Source: Stichopus chloronotus (taxonomy: Eukaryota; Echinodermata; Holothuroidea; Aspidochirotida; Stichopodidae). From it: a DNA stretch of 64,000 nt. This document shows, piece after piece, positions 37,475-50,477 of this stretch (within the stretch, counting starts at the first letter, position 1; each line of letters starts with the position of its first letter). The position numbers were made by a program, and so were the translations under genes. The notes beneath the pieces were generated by a model. That model searched no databases and was not told the DNA's origin. It worked only from the letters and a program-made list of their open reading frames with translations. The stretch covers positions 17,043,116 to 17,107,115 of the forward strand of contig CM037830.1 in the NCBI GenBank assembly GCA_021234535.1, in the 5' to 3' direction.

Positions 37475-40255
37475 CGATATAATTATGTACAAATGAATAG
37501 TCACGTTTGATGTAAGGTTAATACATATTAAATACTACACGTTGGTCTCGTGTAATTAGCCAATAGCAGCGACCGAACAATTAGAGAAAATAATGGTACC
37601 TAGGCTAACTTTCACCCTATCACCAGATTTGCCTTCGGCAGAAATATGATATCGCTAAGAGAGACCTAGAACAGTTGAAGGAGAGTAGAATATTACCATG
37701 ATATTTACGTAACTAATCAGTCGTAGGTCCTTTCCCCATCATCACTCCCATCATTTCTCACGATGGCCATGATTGGCTTCTTCCGAATTTGGTAGCGAAA
37801 AACAATGGTTTAGGTAAAAGTTGTGTGCATAATTAAAACGAGTGTCCAGAGTCTGCGAGGCCAGATTAATGAGGGGGGGGAGTTAACACTCTTCCGGAAG
37901 AGCAGTACTGTAAACATATCGGGATGTTCCTGCAGAGGTGGCGGACACAAGATTAGGAACAGAAACTTTCCAGCCCAAGCAGACTCTGCAGAGTCTAATA
38001 AAAGTGTAGACCATGATCCTTTCTAGCATGGAGGGAGGGGAGAGATAGATGGGGTCCACATTAATTAAGCTCATTTACAGGTTCCTGTGTGATGTGATGG
38101 TATGTGTTGCACTGAAGAATTTATAGTCTGAATCAAGGTTTTCTGTATCATCCAGAAACAGTATTCTAAGTTTGGATGTATATCTGTCATTAATAAACCT
38201 TTCGCAGCCACTCACATAGTATTACGTAGCTAGAAAAGTTTCTGTTCACAGCCACATGCATTGTGATACAAAAAATTACGCTGTTTGTCTTTGTGCAGTT
38301 GGCTGAAAAATGTGGTGTCCAAGTAATGGAGACTGGCTGTAGAAGGGTTAGGCTTCACAACATTTGGAACTCCAGTAATCTTGTCCTTAATACTATGAGT
38401 TTTTTTTTTCTTTTTTTCTTTTAATTTTCTAACATTAAGAGCTAGCTATTATGTTGATATGTATGAATGAGGAATTGTGGAAGGGAAATCTGCCTTCCTC
38501 TGAAGTGTTCCTCTGGCACAAGGGATGCAAATGTACAGTTAGGGGTGAGCTCTGTGGTATATTAGCTTCATAGTTAGCACGCCATACCTTCAAGAGCTTT
38601 CTGTGATCATGTAGTCAATGATCATTTTTGTTCAATTTCAAGAATGTTTATTTACATACTGAAACACAATGCAGTGATGGTTTCACATGTTTGTGAAACT
38701 TCTTTCCTGAACTTGTGAATAGTTTCACTAAATTGGTAAGTAGTACTTTACTATGCTCAGCATCATTGTCAAGTATTATTTAGGGCTTATTAAGTTGTGT
38801 TACAAGCAATCCCCAGTAGCATATGTTACTGAAGCTTTGGCAAGAAGGAGCACATGAAAATCAACAGTTGTGCACTACATTTGCATATACCTTTGCTGCT
38901 GAAAGATTTACAGGAGTGGTTCTAAACTTTTTTTTTAAACTTCTGGTCCCTTACGCCATTTTAACATACTAGCAATGTACGACAGATTCTTTACTTTTTA
39001 ACAAGGTGCACTTATGATACTCAAAGAAAAAAAATTTAAAAATGTTAACAAACTTTTTGTTGAGTGATTTGTGATAGCTCACTTGTACCAGTTCTGCAAT
39101 TTATTTTAAACAATAATAACACAAGTTATGGTCAGAATTCACCTGAATTAGGATAATTTTTGGTGTGAAAGATTTATGCAGGTGTTTTAATCATATCTCA
39201 AAAGACAAGCAAATGGTAAGACAATTTTTTTTTTAATGAGAAGTAATTCAGATTCGGAAAACATCATAGCTGATTTAAAAATAGGCCACAATGTTTCCGT
39301 TGATCATTTTGCACAACCACAATGCCAAACTATTTTCCTTGTTTTCTAAGAAACCACTCTTGATAATGATGGATCTCCATAATGATCAGACATTATATGA
39401 TCTGCTGTTATCCCTGAACAACCTACCCCACCTCACCACCACTCCAACCCAGCCCCCACCCCACCACCCATCTCCAATCCCTAATCCCATCACCTTCTTA
39501 CTAAGTATTTTTGGGGGTTATTTGAATTTCTCTTCTGCTCACAATTCTACAACAAATTGCACCATCATTCCTGAGAGTGCCACATAAGTGTATAAATTGT
39601 TAGCATCAATAAATGAGTGCTGCCACCACTCTGCTCTAGCTGCCATTGTTGTGCCTGTCTGTTAAGGTGGATATGTAACTGTGTAGGTATTCACGAAGGT
39701 CACCAGGCTCATATCACACCTCACCATACCTCATCACTTTTAACACAATACTACCCCATGAATAATTTCTTTCATTACATATCTTCCCTCAGGATTCTAC
39801 GCTGTTGCAAAGTGCAGTTGTAAAATCTAATTTGAATAGAATTGTGTCACATTTGAAAAGATTTTGACTAAGAATTACACCCTCCTTTCAATGGTCACAC
39901 TTTCCCACTTACATTTCATGTAATAGGCATACCTGTAAAGTTTCCCCCTTTTTTTGTCACTGTGAGTTCTTTTCTCATATTGCCAACTATGAACACAAAT
40001 GTGAATGTTTAACATTAAAATTGATAGCATAAATCTTAAGCAAAAAGAAAAAAAAACGAATAGAATATGTGGAAAACGGCATGCCTGGAACATTAATGCA
40101 TCAAGAGCATTAGGTATCACATAGAACATTTGGTTCTCATCCCTCTCTGGCAGTAGTTTCTGATTCATGATAGTTAAAGTCTCATCTGGGCACTGTGCAT
40201 AGAATAAACATAATTAGCTTCATGTGGTACCCAAGTAGAGTCATTTCAATTCAAT
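37475..40255. other. Upstream region of the minus-strand gene
   Basis: 37.4-37.9 kb is less AT-rich and has more CpG than its surroundings, so it could hold promoter or first-exon sequence. A TATATATAAA word lies at 37303. On the minus strand a strong acceptor near 37670 precedes 17 open codons whose phase does not join the 37472 exon. 37.9-40.2 kb: long T runs and a C-rich tract at 39424-39485, no exon. Confidence 0.4.
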
Positions 40256-40261
40256 TGAATG

Positions 40262-40822
40262 GTATGTGGGGATTTTTGTGCACAGATTTCATAGAATTGC
40301 AATCTGCATTTGCAATCCTCTTTTCTGAAATCTGTATTGATTTCAATTTTAATCATATTTCACTCAAACTACTTGCAGACAAGTCCGAATCAAGTCTCTT
40401 CGAGCATAATGAATGCTCTAATTAGTGAAATTTCTCCTGAACAAAAAAAAAAGGTGTGGATGTTGTCTTTCAGGTTGGTTAAAAATGATAGAGGGAGAGA
40501 GAAGTTTTAAAAGTATAAAGGCTTAAGTTTTCCATCAAACAGCACATACTGCTGTTATGGTAGATGTGAGGACTTTGGTGTACAGATTTCATGTAGAAAA
40601 TGCAGACATTCCAAACTGGCCATTTTGCTTTGTCATTTTGCAATTTTGTCTTGTGGCTTGGACTGGTCACTGGTACTTATCATCACACTTCAGTGGAGAC
40701 ATTCTATGCAATTTAAAGGTATGTGAAGATTGTGTAGGTAGTTTTTGTATAGAAAATACAGACATTCGAAGCTGGGGATTTTGCTTTGTCATTTTGTTGC
40801 GTAGCCTGATTGGTCACTGATA
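40262..40822 (+). repeat. Degenerate direct repeats (~160 bp apart)
   Basis: The block GTACAGATTTCATGTAGAAA with ACAGACATT and TTTTGCTTTGTCATTTTG recurs at about 40570 and 40735 (159 bp apart), with a weaker first copy at 40275. Probably an old transposon. Confidence 0.45.
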
Positions 40823-40942
40823 TGTACAGTTTCATTCCTGTTTCCACAGTTAACTGGAACTGCTTGGGATAATTGCACAAAATGTTGGATTATGAAACTT
40901 AAATCTGATATCAATACACACTTTTTATGTTAGAAATGTCTG

Positions 40943-41174
40943 TTATTTGAAGCTTTTTAGCTGAGTTAAGTTTCCGAGGTTTTGTAAAGAAGCATCGTCC
41001 AAAACCCTCTGCAAATCAATCATATATTGGTCTCTCAAGTTTGTGCATGAGAACAGTGAACCGGTCAAGAGCCGGCACATTCTCAAGTTGCCATGCTGTG
41101 TGCATGTAGCTCCATCAGAATAGAAACATGATTTGATTATTTTGACATGTGTGTGTCTACTGACTCGTACTGTC
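40943..41174 (-). CDS. Candidate terminal exon, 76 codons
   Basis: A clear minus-strand acceptor (gtaccccatttcttatag) precedes 41174; the exon would start in phase 2 and run to TAA at 40943. The reading includes GATCTQHGNLRMCRLLTGSL and MIDLQRVLDDASLQNLGNLT. The same frame is open further upstream to 41476, but that part is the TTAA miniature element at 41291-41636 and is not coding evidence. A possible preceding exon is 43026-42942, which ends GCATG|GTAAGT in phase 2. Function not recognised. Confidence 0.33.
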
Positions 41175-41290
41175 CTATAAGAAATGGGGTACAAATTTAG
41201 ACCATTTGGTAAAATATGTAAAATTTTGCAGGTAGTAGAGTCTGAAAGAAAAAAACGCAAGTTACCAATACTTGAAAGTAGAAGCATTAA

Positions 41291-41636
41291 AGGGAAATAG
41301 GGCGTTTGTTTTAGAGAAAACATCCATATTTTCAAAACCAATGTTTGTGGATGTAGAATTATAGATTGTTCAAAATAAGGAAGGACAGTAGTCTTCTTTT
41401 CAAGATACAAGCTTCTCACAGATAGAAATTCAGTTACTTGTTGCTCAAAACTAATTTGTTCACCCAAACTTTTCAAAATTCAAATGATGCATCTTCCATT
41501 ACTCATCACATGCATAATGTTTTGAGGAGATGAAGCCTTGGTAGATGTTTATTGATGAGACTGAATGCTTTAACAATGATTACCGCTATATTCTTTTGTA
41601 TGTCATGTTGGTGTATTCTAAATGCCCCATTTCCCT
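41291..41636. mobile_element. TTAA element family A, copy 3
   Basis: 346 bp, ends AGGGAAATAGGGCG and CCCCATTTCCCT. Left flank TTAA (41287-41290), right flank TTAG (41637-41640, one change). Same orientation as the copy at 36027. Confidence 0.85.
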
Positions 41637-42341
41637 TTAGTAACACCCATGCATTTTGTCATGTATGCTATAGTTGTAAGGTGGGCTGCAGTGTGTTATT
41701 TGCAAGCAAATACGGTCTCCCATGCATGCTGCTGTATTTCAAATGTCAAGAAAATTACTTTGTCCAAAGGAATAAAGTGCCACCAAATATTAAGCCATCA
41801 ATCTTTCTCACTGTATGTCTGTTATCCTGTCTGTCTGTCCTTCCTCTGTCACTCCCAGGATCTCTGTGCTACTAGGGTTCTGTTTGGTCTATTTCTCTGT
41901 GTATATCTGTGTACTGAAGTATATTTCTTGTCACTGTTTAACTAACAGCTTTATTTCTTTAAAAGACTCCTTCAAGTCTAATGATGTGTTAGTGATCAAG
42001 GAGTGGTGCTCATGCATGTGAAAGGTCAGATCTGCTTCATTCTAGTCTAACAAATGTAACCAGGAAGTAACCATGCTGTGGCTGGAAAGGCAGGTTGCTT
42101 GCTGAATGCAGTCCTTGCAACTGGTAGCACTGTCCCAACCCACAGATTTGTTATAAGAGTGTCACTTGAATAGTAACAGGGGAAATTCTATGGAGGGTTA
42201 GAAGACTAGCCCCAAAAATTGTGCAAGTGATATATACAGACTGTCATTCACCCCTTTCCCTCTCCCCCTTTTTTTTTTGAAGAGAAAATAAGCTTTTGAA
42301 ATATTAGATATTAAAGTAAAAAATGTTCTGAATTCCTTTAA

Positions 42342-42686
42342 AGGGAAACAGGGCATTTAGAATATAACAACATGGCATACAAAGAAAATAGTTTAATCAT
42401 TTTTAAATCATTCAATCTCATCAATTAGCATCTGCAAAAGGTTCACTTCTTCAAAAAATTATGCATGTGATGAGTAACAGAAAATGCATCATTTGAATTT
42501 TGAAAAGTTTGGGTGAACAAATTATTGTTGAGCAACAAATAACTGAATTTCTAATCTGTCAGAAACTTATTTCTTGAAAAGAAGACTACTGTCTTTCCTT
42601 ATTTTGAATAAGGTATTATTCTTTGTTCACACACATTGGTTTTAAAAAGTTGATTGTTTTCTTTAAAACAAATGCCTTATTTCCCT
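42342..42686. mobile_element. TTAA element family A, copy 4
   Basis: 345 bp with TTAA on both sides (42338-42341, 42687-42690); ends AGGGAAACAGGGC and GCCTTATTTCCCT. Orientation as in the copies at 31330 and 61642. Confidence 0.86.
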
Positions 42687-42941
42687 TTAACTTGGCCAAA
42701 GATATGCCATTTTTGGCAATCTGGGAGGCTTTTTTGGCAAGAAATTTCTTGGTACACTATATCCCAACAGAAGGTGGCAGTCTGCTTAAATGGTACATGT
42801 GCATTATCCTCCCCCACCCATGTCCCTAGTGTCCCTAGAACCATGCCTGATGAGTGCACTATGATGGCCGTGTCTCTTGTTGTTGAAATGGAAAATATAT
42901 GCAGAGGTTCTGGGATAGTTTCTTTGCGTGGTAAAACTTAC

Positions 42942-43026
42942 CATGCACTGTTGGAGAATTTTACATCAATTTTGTAGACATTAAGCTTGACATTTTTAGT
43001 GAGTTGTTTGGTATGTGAGATCAAGA
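42942..43026 (-). CDS. Weak candidate exon (ambiguous strand)
   Basis: On the minus strand 85 bases are open between a weak acceptor (taactaag) and a consensus donor GCATG|GTAAGT; phases 1 to 2 would fit the exon at 41174. The plus strand over 42838-42977 is also open, after a strong pyrimidine-rich acceptor, for about 45 codons (reading includes VSLRGKTYHALLENFTSIL before TAG). At most one of the two is real. Confidence 0.18.
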
Positions 43027-43484
43027 CTTAGTTAACCCCAAGTTGGATCATTGCCCAGCATTATTATTCTTTTGATGCAATGTCATTGACATTTCCAGCA
43101 TAGTCAACCCCCATCATTGCCACTTGCGCAATTGTCTTATAGGGAATAAACTGTCGTCCCTACATTGTTTTGAGATATCAAAATCCTGCAATTCTCAGTA
43201 GTATTATTCATGATGTTTCTGAATATCAGTGCAGCATGAGCAAGCTGTTTATGCTGCCAAATTAAGCATTTCAACAACAAAAATGATATCACATAAAGGA
43301 AAAAAGCTACTCATGAATTAGTGTAAAGGGGTGTATATTAAATCAGTTTGGGATGACACCAGCTTCCCTTGAACAAGTTTCTTCACCGCTCTACTTTTGA
43401 AGACCTGCTTCACTTCATTTTCACAGAAATTAAAAGAAGCGTACATGTGCTTTCCCCAGTTTTATTGTTTCCTGCAATGTAAGG

Positions 43485-43885
43485 GCACCGCTTATGCCAA
43501 AGGATTGTTATTGCAAAAGGAAGGGTCATTGTTCATAAAAAGCATTTAGATTGTGTTCCCAATTGGTTGTTTGTTCCAAAGGGTTGTTATTCCAAGTAAA
43601 ATAAAGAGGAATTTTTCAGAAGGGTCATTATTCCAAAGGTTCAAATTGCCACAATGCTCACATTGAATAACACATGGTGTTGCAGGTTCAACCCTTCAGA
43701 GTAATGATCATTAAGATTGATTCACTGAGATAGATGACCCTTTGGGAAATGCTCTCATGTTCAATTCGGGGTAAAAACCCCGCCAGAAAACAACCCTTCG
43801 GATGAAAGACCCTGTCAAAAAGTTACCCTTACCCTACTTCCAATTTAGAATACTGTCCCTTTAGAATAAAACCTTTGAGAATAAA
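43485..43885. repeat. Foldback with 16-bp arm units (GGGTTGTTATTCC type)
   Basis: Left arm (43485-43645) repeats AAAGGGTTGTTATTCC-like units; right arm (43725-43885) carries the complement, such as CAACCCTTCGGATGA. The arms could pair into a long hairpin. Confidence 0.55.
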
Positions 43886-43889
43886 CAAC

Positions 43890-45220
43890 TGCAATACAAT
43901 GTAAGCCAGTTGCTGCATGCTTCTTGTCAACTTTTGCTTTGTTTCATGGAATATGAATGGCCCACACACTTATGGAGTGAAAAAAATGGATTTCTTTGCT
44001 CTCGTTTTTTGAGTCCTACTCATTGAGGCACTTTCTGATTTTAGTGAGTGTTGATTGTTGCTGTTATATTTCCTGCTTTGTTTTTTAATTATCTTACATA
44101 AGACCTTTTTTTTTTATTTCTCCTTATATTTGCATCAAAGATGGTATTCCTGCTCCTTTTGACAAACAAGAAACAAGTTCCCTAAACTAGAAATTAATCA
44201 TCTGACACAATTTGTTATGCAATTTCTCCTAAAATAGCTATCTTCATCTTTTTTCACTGTAAAATGCCTTTGAGATGTCTTTTATGTGAGATTTTTAAAA
44301 TTTATTCTATTCGAAGCAATTTTAAACAAGTGCCCTTGCAGAGGTGATAAAAAATCAGTTTGTTTTGACGTGGTGCCACACAGAGAACATTCTAATATTT
44401 CAATTTTGGTACCTTCATTGTCAAAAGTTCTTGAGTGGCCTTGAATGGAGCAATTCTGTTTGATACAAGATTGCACTCCAAGACCAATAGTAACCTTAGG
44501 TTGTTTACCAGTAGAATGTATGTGCCTCATATCACATCACTGACACACAGTAGACATCGGTCATTGCTTACCTGTTTCTCAACAAACCTTTACTCTAGTC
44601 TACTTTATCTGAAGAAGCAGAGCTGAAGTGTCTTTCATTTATACAAGTTGCAGACCAAACTAAACAAAAATGTGCTGAAGTAAGAAATGAAAGTTGACAT
44701 CCTTTGCTTCATCAGATGTAGAGCTGTAAGCTATGTGCTTGCTAAGGTTGTGGTTTTCTATGAACTTGTTACTATGCTGTTTGATTTTGTGTTCTATGTA
44801 GCTTGTAAAGAAAATTGGATTTTCATTCTACATTTAGGTCACAGGAAGCAATATGACACAAACTTTGAAGAACCTTTAAGAGGCAGTGTCTCCAAAAGTG
44901 AAAGGTGGCTTCTGATGTCACTTGAATGCATTGATGGCAGATTTCCTCTCTTATAGAGGACATTAAATCATTATTTTAAATCAACATTTCGAAGTAATAG
45001 CAAGAGTAATGAAAGGAAAGTTGCCATCTCTGCTGTTCGCATATACTGCAATTGAAAGCGATTGTTGCGGAATCAAACCGGTCGATGGAATTGTTTTATG
45101 CATCTTCGACTCGCGGAGGAAGTTGATGGGGAAGTGGATTGAGGAATGAGAAAGCTGGTAATGAAGGGAGGAAGGGAAGTGTGCATCCGAAGTATGCACT
45201 ATTGGCACAGGTCTCTCGTG
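43890..45220. other. Mostly non-coding stretch
   Basis: A minus-strand frame at 44530-44282 has a protein-like phrase (CSLCGTTSKQTDFLSPLQGH) that may be a transposon relic. No splice support. Confidence 0.35.
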
Positions 45221-45224
45221 ATTT

Positions 45225-45392
45225 TTGGAAGCGAAGGAAATTTGTAAGATGTTTGACGATCAGCTAATTTCTGTATGCATGGAATCTTACAACAAGCGTA
45301 GCTGCTTTAATGCTCGTAGAGCAAGAAAGGAAAAGGGACTCTACTTTGACCCTGAGCTATTATGGAAATTGGAAAAGCATATAGCTTGCTAG
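45225..45392 (+). CDS. Coding-like C-terminal fragment, 55 codons
   Basis: A short plus-strand frame, too short to be obvious by length, is open from after a TGA to TAG at 45390-45392. It reads CKMFDDQLISVCMESYNKRS then CFNARRARKEKGLYFDPELL and WKLEKHIAC. The lysine, aspartate and glutamate pattern is typical of real protein. An acceptor-like tract ending ggaag at 45231 would begin it in phase 1. It could be the last exon of a plus-strand gene or the tail of a transposon ORF; not recognised. Confidence 0.3.
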   Translation: MEAKEICKMFDDQLISVCMESYNKRSCFNARRARKEKGLYFDPELLWKLEKHIAC

Positions 45393-47063
45393 AGTTCCAT
45401 AACCACTTATGTGGGTATTTTCCGTCAGCTGATGCTCAATGAATGGAAAAAAGTGAATAAGCTAATTTTACTGTTTGCTTGAAAACGATACCATCTGCCC
45501 GTTACTAACATTTATTTTGGAAAGTGAATGTAACTGAAATTGCATCTGAGTTGCAGAAGTATTTGATGCAGGCTTTCAGTGTGCAACTAGCAGCATACAT
45601 GCACAAGTCAACGTTTGAACTGAGCCCAATATCAGGAAGTCATAGTTGATCTTTATATCCTCTGCAGCATGTGCTTTTTTTGCTACCCTAATAGATGTCC
45701 TACAGATTCCACTGAAAGTGTATTTGTGATTTAGGGTTCTTGAGATTCCACGTGGACAATCAGCAAGCTTTTACAAAGGCTTGAGCAAACCCTTTGAATT
45801 TACCGACAGGCAGAAAATACCTGCAAATCTCTCTCTGAATCAAGAGTCTGGTGATATTAGCTATAAGGATTAAAGAGCTGTGAGATAAGATAGTGCTCTC
45901 TCTCTCTTTCTCTCTGCCCTTTTATTTAATGCAGAAAGTAGCCAGCTTTACAGGATATAGACTCATTGTGCAGCCTGACCAAATAATTGCCATGCAAGGT
46001 ACTGTTTTCATCACCTTATGCAGTTGGCTGTACAGTGATGCATGTACACTGATTTGTTCAAAGCTGATGTGGATTGCCAATTAGGTGAACGAAATGGGGG
46101 AGAGAGTCAAGGGTGGTGTAGAAGGGAGAGAAGACTTTTCCTTGCAATTCAGGGGAAAAGGCCAAAGACTCAAATCACTAATAATTCAAATCGATGATAG
46201 TGGGTCAACTGTCAGCAAGTATTGTGAGGGGGATATTTGCATTTTTGATCTGTCTGTAGCCCATCAAGACTTGTGTTGATTACAAAATTGTTAGTACAAT
46301 GGAGTGCATATGATTCCACATAGTCTCATTCTAACTCTATTCAATCATTGTGCTCGCAAGTCAACTGTAAGACTGATGCTCCTCCAACTTCTTCAATTTT
46401 CACCAGCCAATCTTGAAATCTTCCAAGACTTTTTTTTTTTTCATCCATAGGTTATTTTTAACTTCCATTCATTTCTTGCATAACAAAGACATGATTCTTG
46501 TCGTAAAATTACATGATCAAGATGAAATCTTCCAAGACTACTAGAAATGAAATTTCAGAATCCAGGTACTGTATCTGACTTGCCACCATTCACCTTTCAA
46601 CCATGAGCTTCATGGTTTAATCCCAAGCTTCATGGTTTCGGGCTCTTTGGCTGAGGGTACAATACCACCACTCAATCTCTCCCAGGTTTTTATCATGAAA
46701 ACCTCAAGGTTTGGCATTTTTGATGTAGGGAAGCCTGTGATGTTGCACCAGTTGTTTGTTTACTTCACATTATCTCTGGTATTTAATGAACAGTCAAAAT
46801 TTTTGTAAATTGTTAGATCGACGATTATCATCACTCAGACGTGGATTGGTGGAAATACCTTGCTGTTTCTCTGGTCCACTGGTTCAGTTGTTGTATAATC
46901 TTATGAGACTTAATCAAAGGGATGTTAATTAGGGGGGGAAGTGGACCCTTATGTTGAGGGACATAGAAAACTTTGTTACTGCCATGATCCTGTTCCTTAC
47001 ATCTTGGCTTAGGGCCTTTGCAGACCATTCATGGTAGATTCTAGCCAATACTCCACACTTTAA

Positions 47064-47400
47064 AGGGAAATATTGTGTTTGTTGTACTGGAAAAAATTGA
47101 TCTCTAAAAACATAGATTTACACACAGATTGTGATAGATTATTCAAAGAAAGGCAGGAAAGCTGCCCCTTTTTTTTCAAGGCCTGATTTCCCATAGATAG
47201 AAGTTCAGTTATTTGACGCATTATGAATGATACATCTTCCTTCTCGTATGCATGTTTCGAGACAATGAAAGGAAGGGCTGTACTGTCAATTTAGTGGCGA
47301 GACTGAATGGTTGAACAAGGATGAATTTGTTTTGTTTTGTTTTTTTTGCTTGTTCTTGGTGTGTCATGTTGGGGCATTTTGAAACACAGCACATCCCCTC
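47064..47400. mobile_element. TTAA element family A, degraded copy
   Basis: Left end AGGGAAATATTGTG after TTAA (47060-47063); the interior keeps the AGATTATTCAAAGAAAGGCAG-type block and the TTCAGTTATTTG block. The right terminus is eroded near 47385-47400. Confidence 0.6.
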
Positions 47401-48229
47401 AGTTTCTCCACCAAGACACAAGATGCCCCAGGCAGAGATTCCTCCCAGGTAGTATCCCTTTGAAGGGATTTCCCAGGTCCTCTCTTGCAAGCTGCATGTA
47501 CCTGTGACCACATGCACATTCAACGTGGTCGAGTGATTATTACAAGTTAACAATAGGTTTCATTCTAATTCTGCAAGGGAATAATAGACCTCTAGTTATT
47601 CTGTTCTTATCTGTGAAAACCTTTAAATCAATGATGCTTTTCTCATACCCTCCCTCCCCCATTTTCTCCAAAGAATAGATCTTTGATTTCTGAAGGTCCA
47701 TTGTATCAACAGATGGTAATTTAAGCTCAATAGCTGCTGATCATTTATGTCCCTCTAGCCCTCCTCTGAGGCAAAGGGAGAATTGACCATGGAACAAGAA
47801 CTGACCCTTTCTCAGCTGTTTAAGACATGCTTCATAGCTGAAGGCCAATGAATGCATTCTGTCTGACACAGTCTGACAAGGTATTATGTAATAGCAGCGT
47901 GCCTCCTGCTCTGTCTCAGGTTAACAGTAATCAGCCCTAGATGTGCTGGAATGGGAAAAACAAGCCCCTGGGATTCTGTAAGATAATCTTCACTACAGAG
48001 GTAAATGATTAAGCTCAAGGATAGATCCTTGTTCAAGATTTCCTCAGAAGGGGAGATAGATAGGACCACATGAAATCACTTTATCCCACCAAACACTGTT
48101 TGCTTTGCCAACCACAACCTATGCTGTGATGTGCACAGATGGGATATATAGGGCTGAATGTAAATTTGCATTGTATGCACTGATGTGAACACTCAGCCTG
48201 CTGTAGAAAAAAGGTTGACATAAGAAGCT

Positions 48230-48375
48230 TGGAAGATTTTGGTGGCCAAAATTATGGTATATGGGAGGGGAGAAGTTAGTTGGGGGAGGTAAATGGGAGG
48301 AAGGTAAATGAGGTAGGGAGAAGTGAAATGGGAGAAAAGGTGATGGGGATGCGATAAAGTGCTAAGGAGAAGAGA
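48230..48375 (+). repeat. Purine-rich tract
   Basis: Nearly unbroken A/G sequence with a loose ~15-bp unit GGGAGGAAGGTAAAT. The complementary ORF is an artefact of this bias. Confidence 0.6.
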
Positions 48376-49854
48376 GTGATAAGTACAGAGACCGACGAGA
48401 ATGTACAAACTTTCTACAAATGCTTATAGGTTTGCGAGAAAGGTTGTTAAAATAGATTTTTCATTATTCCTGCAGATATTTCATGCAAATGTGTCCTGCA
48501 GTGATGATGAAAAGGAACAGTATGACCAACAAAAATTAGCACTTGGCAAAGAATTACACTTTTATTTTAAGTATTACAGATTTACACTTTGCTTGATTAA
48601 AGGGAATGAGAAATCACCCCTAAAGCATCAGCTGAAGTTTACAAATCTCCTCTTTCATACCTTACAAGTATCTCTCAGGACATTTCAAATTATTCCATAT
48701 AAAAAAGTGAGCAAGCAAAATCCTGCCTAAATGTGGCAATACGGTAACAAAATACCGTCACTAGATTCTTAAGAGCCGTCCGTGGAAGAGAATGGATGAC
48801 TATGATACCAGTGCAAATTGGGTTGACTGCATTTTCCCTTCAAATTGTGTGGTTCCATTCTTAAGACCAGAGAACTCTCAAATCTAAACAGCTTTCTGTT
48901 GATTAGATGTTTTTTTTTTTGGGGGGGGGGACTTCTGTTCCCAAGTTGATATCCACCTGTTTGGTAAGTTTGGAAGATAGTGTATACATGTGAATCATTG
49001 GGAGGAATATCTATAGCATCATCCATGAGTCTCTCTCCATAACATACTTTCATCCTGGATACTTTCTGACATATTTGAATGGGATTTCTCCCAGACTTCA
49101 AGGAAAACGAAATGCAATAAGTATGCCAACAATTAGTATGCAACAAGGAGTGATGCAATGAGGACATGGTAAGAGATCAGGGGAGGAGGGAGGGAGAGAG
49201 AGAGGGGGGGGTGAAAGAATATTGGAGGGGATATCACAAGCAGCATATTGATTTGGTACCAATTAAATTTCTAGAATTTTATATTGAAGAACTACATTGC
49301 AATTGCTTATACTTACTGCAATTAGTCAAGTTTTGCATTCAATAGTCACAAAAACTATCAAAACTTTTCACCGTGGTCTTTACGGGCTGTTTGAGTAGAT
49401 GACTTAGTTCTAACGTGAAAAGTGTGTGTTTAGGAATTTTTAGAAACCAAATTTAATTGTTAGTTACTTAATCGATGATTTTCCTTTGTAGGTGATACAT
49501 GTGGTTCCTCTTAGTTTGACTGTTTGTCAGTATGTAAAGAAAACTTGACAGGCTTGGAAAATTTGGTGATTTTTACGAAACAACTCAGTGTGCCCCTAAG
49601 TTAAAAAGAGACCACTCCTTGCTTGAGGGTTGTTACAATGTGTGTTAAAGTTCGTTGTGAGGTTTTGGAAGGGTACAAGCACATGGCAATGCTTAATCAG
49701 CATAATAAGTTCAGTTTCACATATAGTAGTTATGACAACAACAACTCAACGAGGCTCTTAACAGAGCACTAAGTAATTTTCCCCTCGATTAGTGTGTACT
49801 TGTGTTTTGATCTTTGCAGTGCGGCTTGGTTTCTGTTGTACATTCCTTTCATGA

Positions 49855-50245
49855 TAGATTTAATGATCTAGTTAAAGATCAGTGATTCCTTTTGATTGCT
49901 GATGATACTAATGATTAGCAATGGATCAGTTCACATGATCTTTGGACATCGATCATTAATTGATCAGAGGTGTCTTCTTTTTCTTAAATGATCTTGTTCT
50001 GATCTATCAGATCAATAAATAGTCTTTCTTTAGTGTTCATTAAAATGTGCAGTTATAGATCACCTTGATAGATCATTTTTCTGTAGTGATCATTATATTG
50101 ATAAGTAAGAAATGGTCATGATTGTAGTGATTAGCAATACATGAGTGATAATCTCTCTCTGATAATGGTGATAATGATCAGTGATAGATCAGTGAGCTTT
50201 TCTTTAGTGATCAGTGTACTGATATTAAGTTCTGTCTAGTGATAA
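49855..50245. repeat. GATC-rich degenerate repeat upstream of the long exon
   Basis: About 15 GATC tetramers fall within ~390 bp, many in the context AGTGATCAGT or TAGATCA, with TTTCTTTAGTG recurring near 50026 and 50198. It lies in the intron, 230 bp before the acceptor at 50477. Confidence 0.5.
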
Positions 50246-50477
50246 TTTTCATGCTCATGGATTTTTCAGGTGGTCAGTAGTACTACTTTGAAAAGATACG
50301 ATTTGGACGTGTACAGAACATGTTAGCACAAAGCTTTAATCCTACGAAATCAGAATTATTTGATCAACTGTTTTCTCTTTATATGAGATACCATACATCC
50401 TGCAAGATGACATAAAATTATAATGTATTTCATCTCATGAGTCTTAGACATTTTGTTGTTACATTCACTCTTTACAG

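Larger units (their letters stand above)
45395..49850. other. Mostly non-coding stretch
   Basis: Apart from the degraded family-A element at 47064 and the purine tract at 48230, only short frames. 48484-48560 follows a fair acceptor but has no donor. Poly-T then poly-G run at 48909-48931. Confidence 0.4.

Noticed and set aside
41175..41476. N-terminal half of a 177-codon minus-strand frame
   Set aside because: Mostly the family-A transposon at 41291-41636; similar pseudo-frames occur in the other copies.
41552..41945. Two overlapping 107-codon plus-strand frames
   Set aside because: They overlap in different frames, are rich in Cys, Phe and Ser from T-rich DNA and begin within a transposon.
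42654..42977. 107-codon plus-strand frame
   Set aside because: Starts inside a family-A element; only its last ~45 codons after 42838 look protein-like, and the opposite strand competes. Mentioned only as an ambiguity.
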